Below the pieces are notes generated by a model. That model ran no database searches. It was not told where the DNA came from and saw only the letters and a list, made by a program, of their open reading frames with translations. Both the position numbers and the translations under genes were made by a program. A stretch of 40,411 bases of DNA from positions 1 to 40,411 of the forward strand of contig JAFVTX010000054.1 in the NCBI GenBank assembly GCA_017503015.1, in the 5' to 3' direction. How positions within the stretch are numbered: the stretch's first letter is position 1; each line of letters begins with the position of its first letter. The stretch is from Fibrobacter sp. (GTDB lineage: Bacteria > Fibrobacterota > Fibrobacteria > Fibrobacterales > Fibrobacteraceae). Positions 39,614-40,411 of this stretch are shown piece by piece.

Positions 39614-39892
39614 CTATTTTCCGAATAAATCCGAATGTGAGCCAGTCGCTGTCGCCGAAAGAATCAATTCATCATTAAATATCTGATACATCAAAAGCCA
39701 ATCCGGCTCAATATGACATTCTCTAAAATCGGACAAAGTTCCAACCAACTGATGATCTCGATTGTTAGGCGGAAGTGGTTCACCTTTCGACAACTTATCC
39801 AGTACAGCGATTAATTTGTTTAAGTCTTTACCACGTTTTTTCATGACCTTGACATCATGCTTCATGCGGCTAGTGTACTTAATCTGGAACAA
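39614..39892 (-). CDS. YafQ-type endoribonuclease toxin (RelE/ParE superfamily)
   Basis: 92 residues, toxin of a type II toxin-antitoxin pair; YafQ cleaves mRNA in the ribosome. The layout matches the family: KRGKDLNKL, GEPLP, RDHQL, ECHIEPDWLLMYQI and GSHSDLF. His47, His60, Asp64 and His86 correspond closely to the catalytic His50, His63, Asp67 and His87 of E. coli YafQ, so the nuclease looks intact. The start is a TTG at 39892 with GGAGG about 8 bases upstream; the first in-frame ATG would remove the conserved first strand. It lies 3 bases after the antitoxin stop, so translation is probably coupled and kept low. Confidence 0.9.
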   Translation of the reverse strand: MFQIKYTSRMKHDVKVMKKRGKDLNKLIAVLDKLSKGEPLPPNNRDHQLVGTLSDFRECHIEPDWLLMYQIFNDELILSATATGSHSDLFGK

Positions 39893-39895
39893 AGG

Positions 39896-40159
39896 CTATT
39901 CCTCCAGCATAGAGGCAACAGCATCTGCAGCCGTGGCATAAGGGCCATGGAGATTCTTGCGACTACGTGTATCTTCAATAGCCTTTTCCAAGGATAAGTC
40001 CTCGGGTGCATGACGGACTTCAAAAGGAATCCCTTTATGCTCAATGGCAAAAGTCAAGAATATGCGGATAGCCGTAGATGTATCCATACCGAGAGACTGG
40101 AACAAGTCGTCCGACTTCTTTTTCAGGTCATCATCGACCCTCATTTGCAGCGTAGCCAT
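39896..40159 (-). CDS. DinJ/RelB-type antitoxin
   Basis: 87 residues. The N-terminal ribbon-helix-helix MATLQMRVDDDLKKKSDDLF...GMDTSTAIRIFL is typical of DinJ and binds DNA for autoregulation. The C-terminal part (DLSLEKAIEDTRS...) should wrap the toxin. ATG 40159 has AGGAG 7-8 bases upstream and removes ten upstream residues that have no family match. The order antitoxin then toxin, with a 3-base gap, is the usual operon layout. The promoter at 40181-40209 is near consensus. Confidence 0.9.
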   Translation of the reverse strand: MATLQMRVDDDLKKKSDDLFQSLGMDTSTAIRIFLTFAIEHKGIPFEVRHAPEDLSLEKAIEDTRSRKNLHGPYATAADAVASMLEE

Positions 40160-40180
40160 AGTCAAGCTCCTTTTTCCGTA

Positions 40181-40209
40181 AATATACATTATTCATAAGC
40201 ACAAGTCAA
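40181..40209 (-). promoter_or_regulatory. Promoter of the toxin-antitoxin operon
   Basis: Minus strand: TTGACT (40204-40209), 17-base spacer, TATATT (40181-40186). The -10 lies 21 bases before the antitoxin ATG. The antitoxin would be expected to bind around it. Confidence 0.75.
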
Positions 40210-40287
40210 TAAAATTGTATAAAAACGTATTGACAAATCATTACACTTTCTATCAAGACGATCCTTTTTCTGACCATCACTGAAAAA

Positions 40288-40411
40288 GGTTGACACTTTT
40301 TAGGTGATTTTACTGACCGGGTTGACAGTTTCTCTGACTTGGTTTACACCTTTTCCCCGGTATATCGATCCCGGTTGACAGTTCAACCGACTTGGTTGTC
40401 ACTGCCGACTG
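40288..40411. repeat. Irregular direct repeats at the right edge
   Basis: GGTTGACA recurs at 40288, 40320 and 40373. The second and third copies also share GACTTGGTT (40336 and 40389), a 53-base period. The array runs off the window. It could be the end of an insertion sequence with several transposase-binding repeats, or an operator array. No gene is visible here. Confidence 0.5.

Noticed and set aside
40288-40411. CRISPR array at the right edge
   Set aside because: The repeat units are degenerate and irregularly spaced (32 and 53 bases), with no constant repeat length and no cas genes in view.

Overview
The window is chromosomal DNA from a Fibrobacter-like bacterium. The strongest marker is a cluster of proteins with tandem FISUMP domains (Fibrobacter succinogenes major paralogous domain). 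Supporting signs are many secreted lipoproteins with Ser-rich linkers, promoters of the TAnnTTTG type close to start codons, and abundant short palindromic repeats. I see no rRNA, tRNA, CRISPR array or complete insertion sequence.

Layout: 1-1.3 kb holds the 3' end of a large secreted repeat protein. 1.4-4.5 kb holds an RNA m5U methyltransferase-like gene, an MFS transporter and a Nudix hydrolase whose reading frame contains two palindromic repeats. 4.6-6.1 kb holds two tandem envelope-protein paralogues on the minus strand. 6.2-9.4 kb holds a large cytoplasmic GH116-type glycosidase. 9.4-16.7 kb is an AT-richer minus-strand block of a lipoprotein, two multi-FISUMP proteins, a small membrane protein, a TM2-domain protein and another lipoprotein. 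16.8-20.6 kb holds a pentapeptide-repeat protein, then a plus-strand trio (FAD reductase, SufE-like protein, membrane-anchored protein).

20.6-30.9 kb is the tryptophan locus, with a complete route from chorismate: trpE, a trpG-trpD fusion, a trpC-trpF fusion, trpB and trpA. It is split by two minus-strand lipoprotein genes. trpE is preceded by a leader peptide with two adjacent Trp codons and an attenuator. trpB is preceded by a tandemly duplicated leader/attenuator unit: the proximal copy has three Trp codons, while the distal copy has lost all Trp codons but keeps a near-consensus promoter and a terminator.

31-40.4 kb holds purF (minus strand), a lipoprotein, an AlbA_2/HATPase regulator, a NYN/OST-HTH putative RNase, a palindromic-repeat cluster, valS, and a DinJ-YafQ-type toxin-antitoxin pair. 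The right edge has irregular direct repeats that may belong to a mobile element beyond the window.

The points I consider most unusual are the Trp-less leader duplicate before trpB, palindromic repeats translated in frame inside the Nudix and TrpC-TrpF proteins, an intrinsic terminator whose U-tract runs into the Shine-Dalgarno of the FISUMP operon, and a structured terminator-ended 5' leader before the transglutaminase-like lipoprotein.
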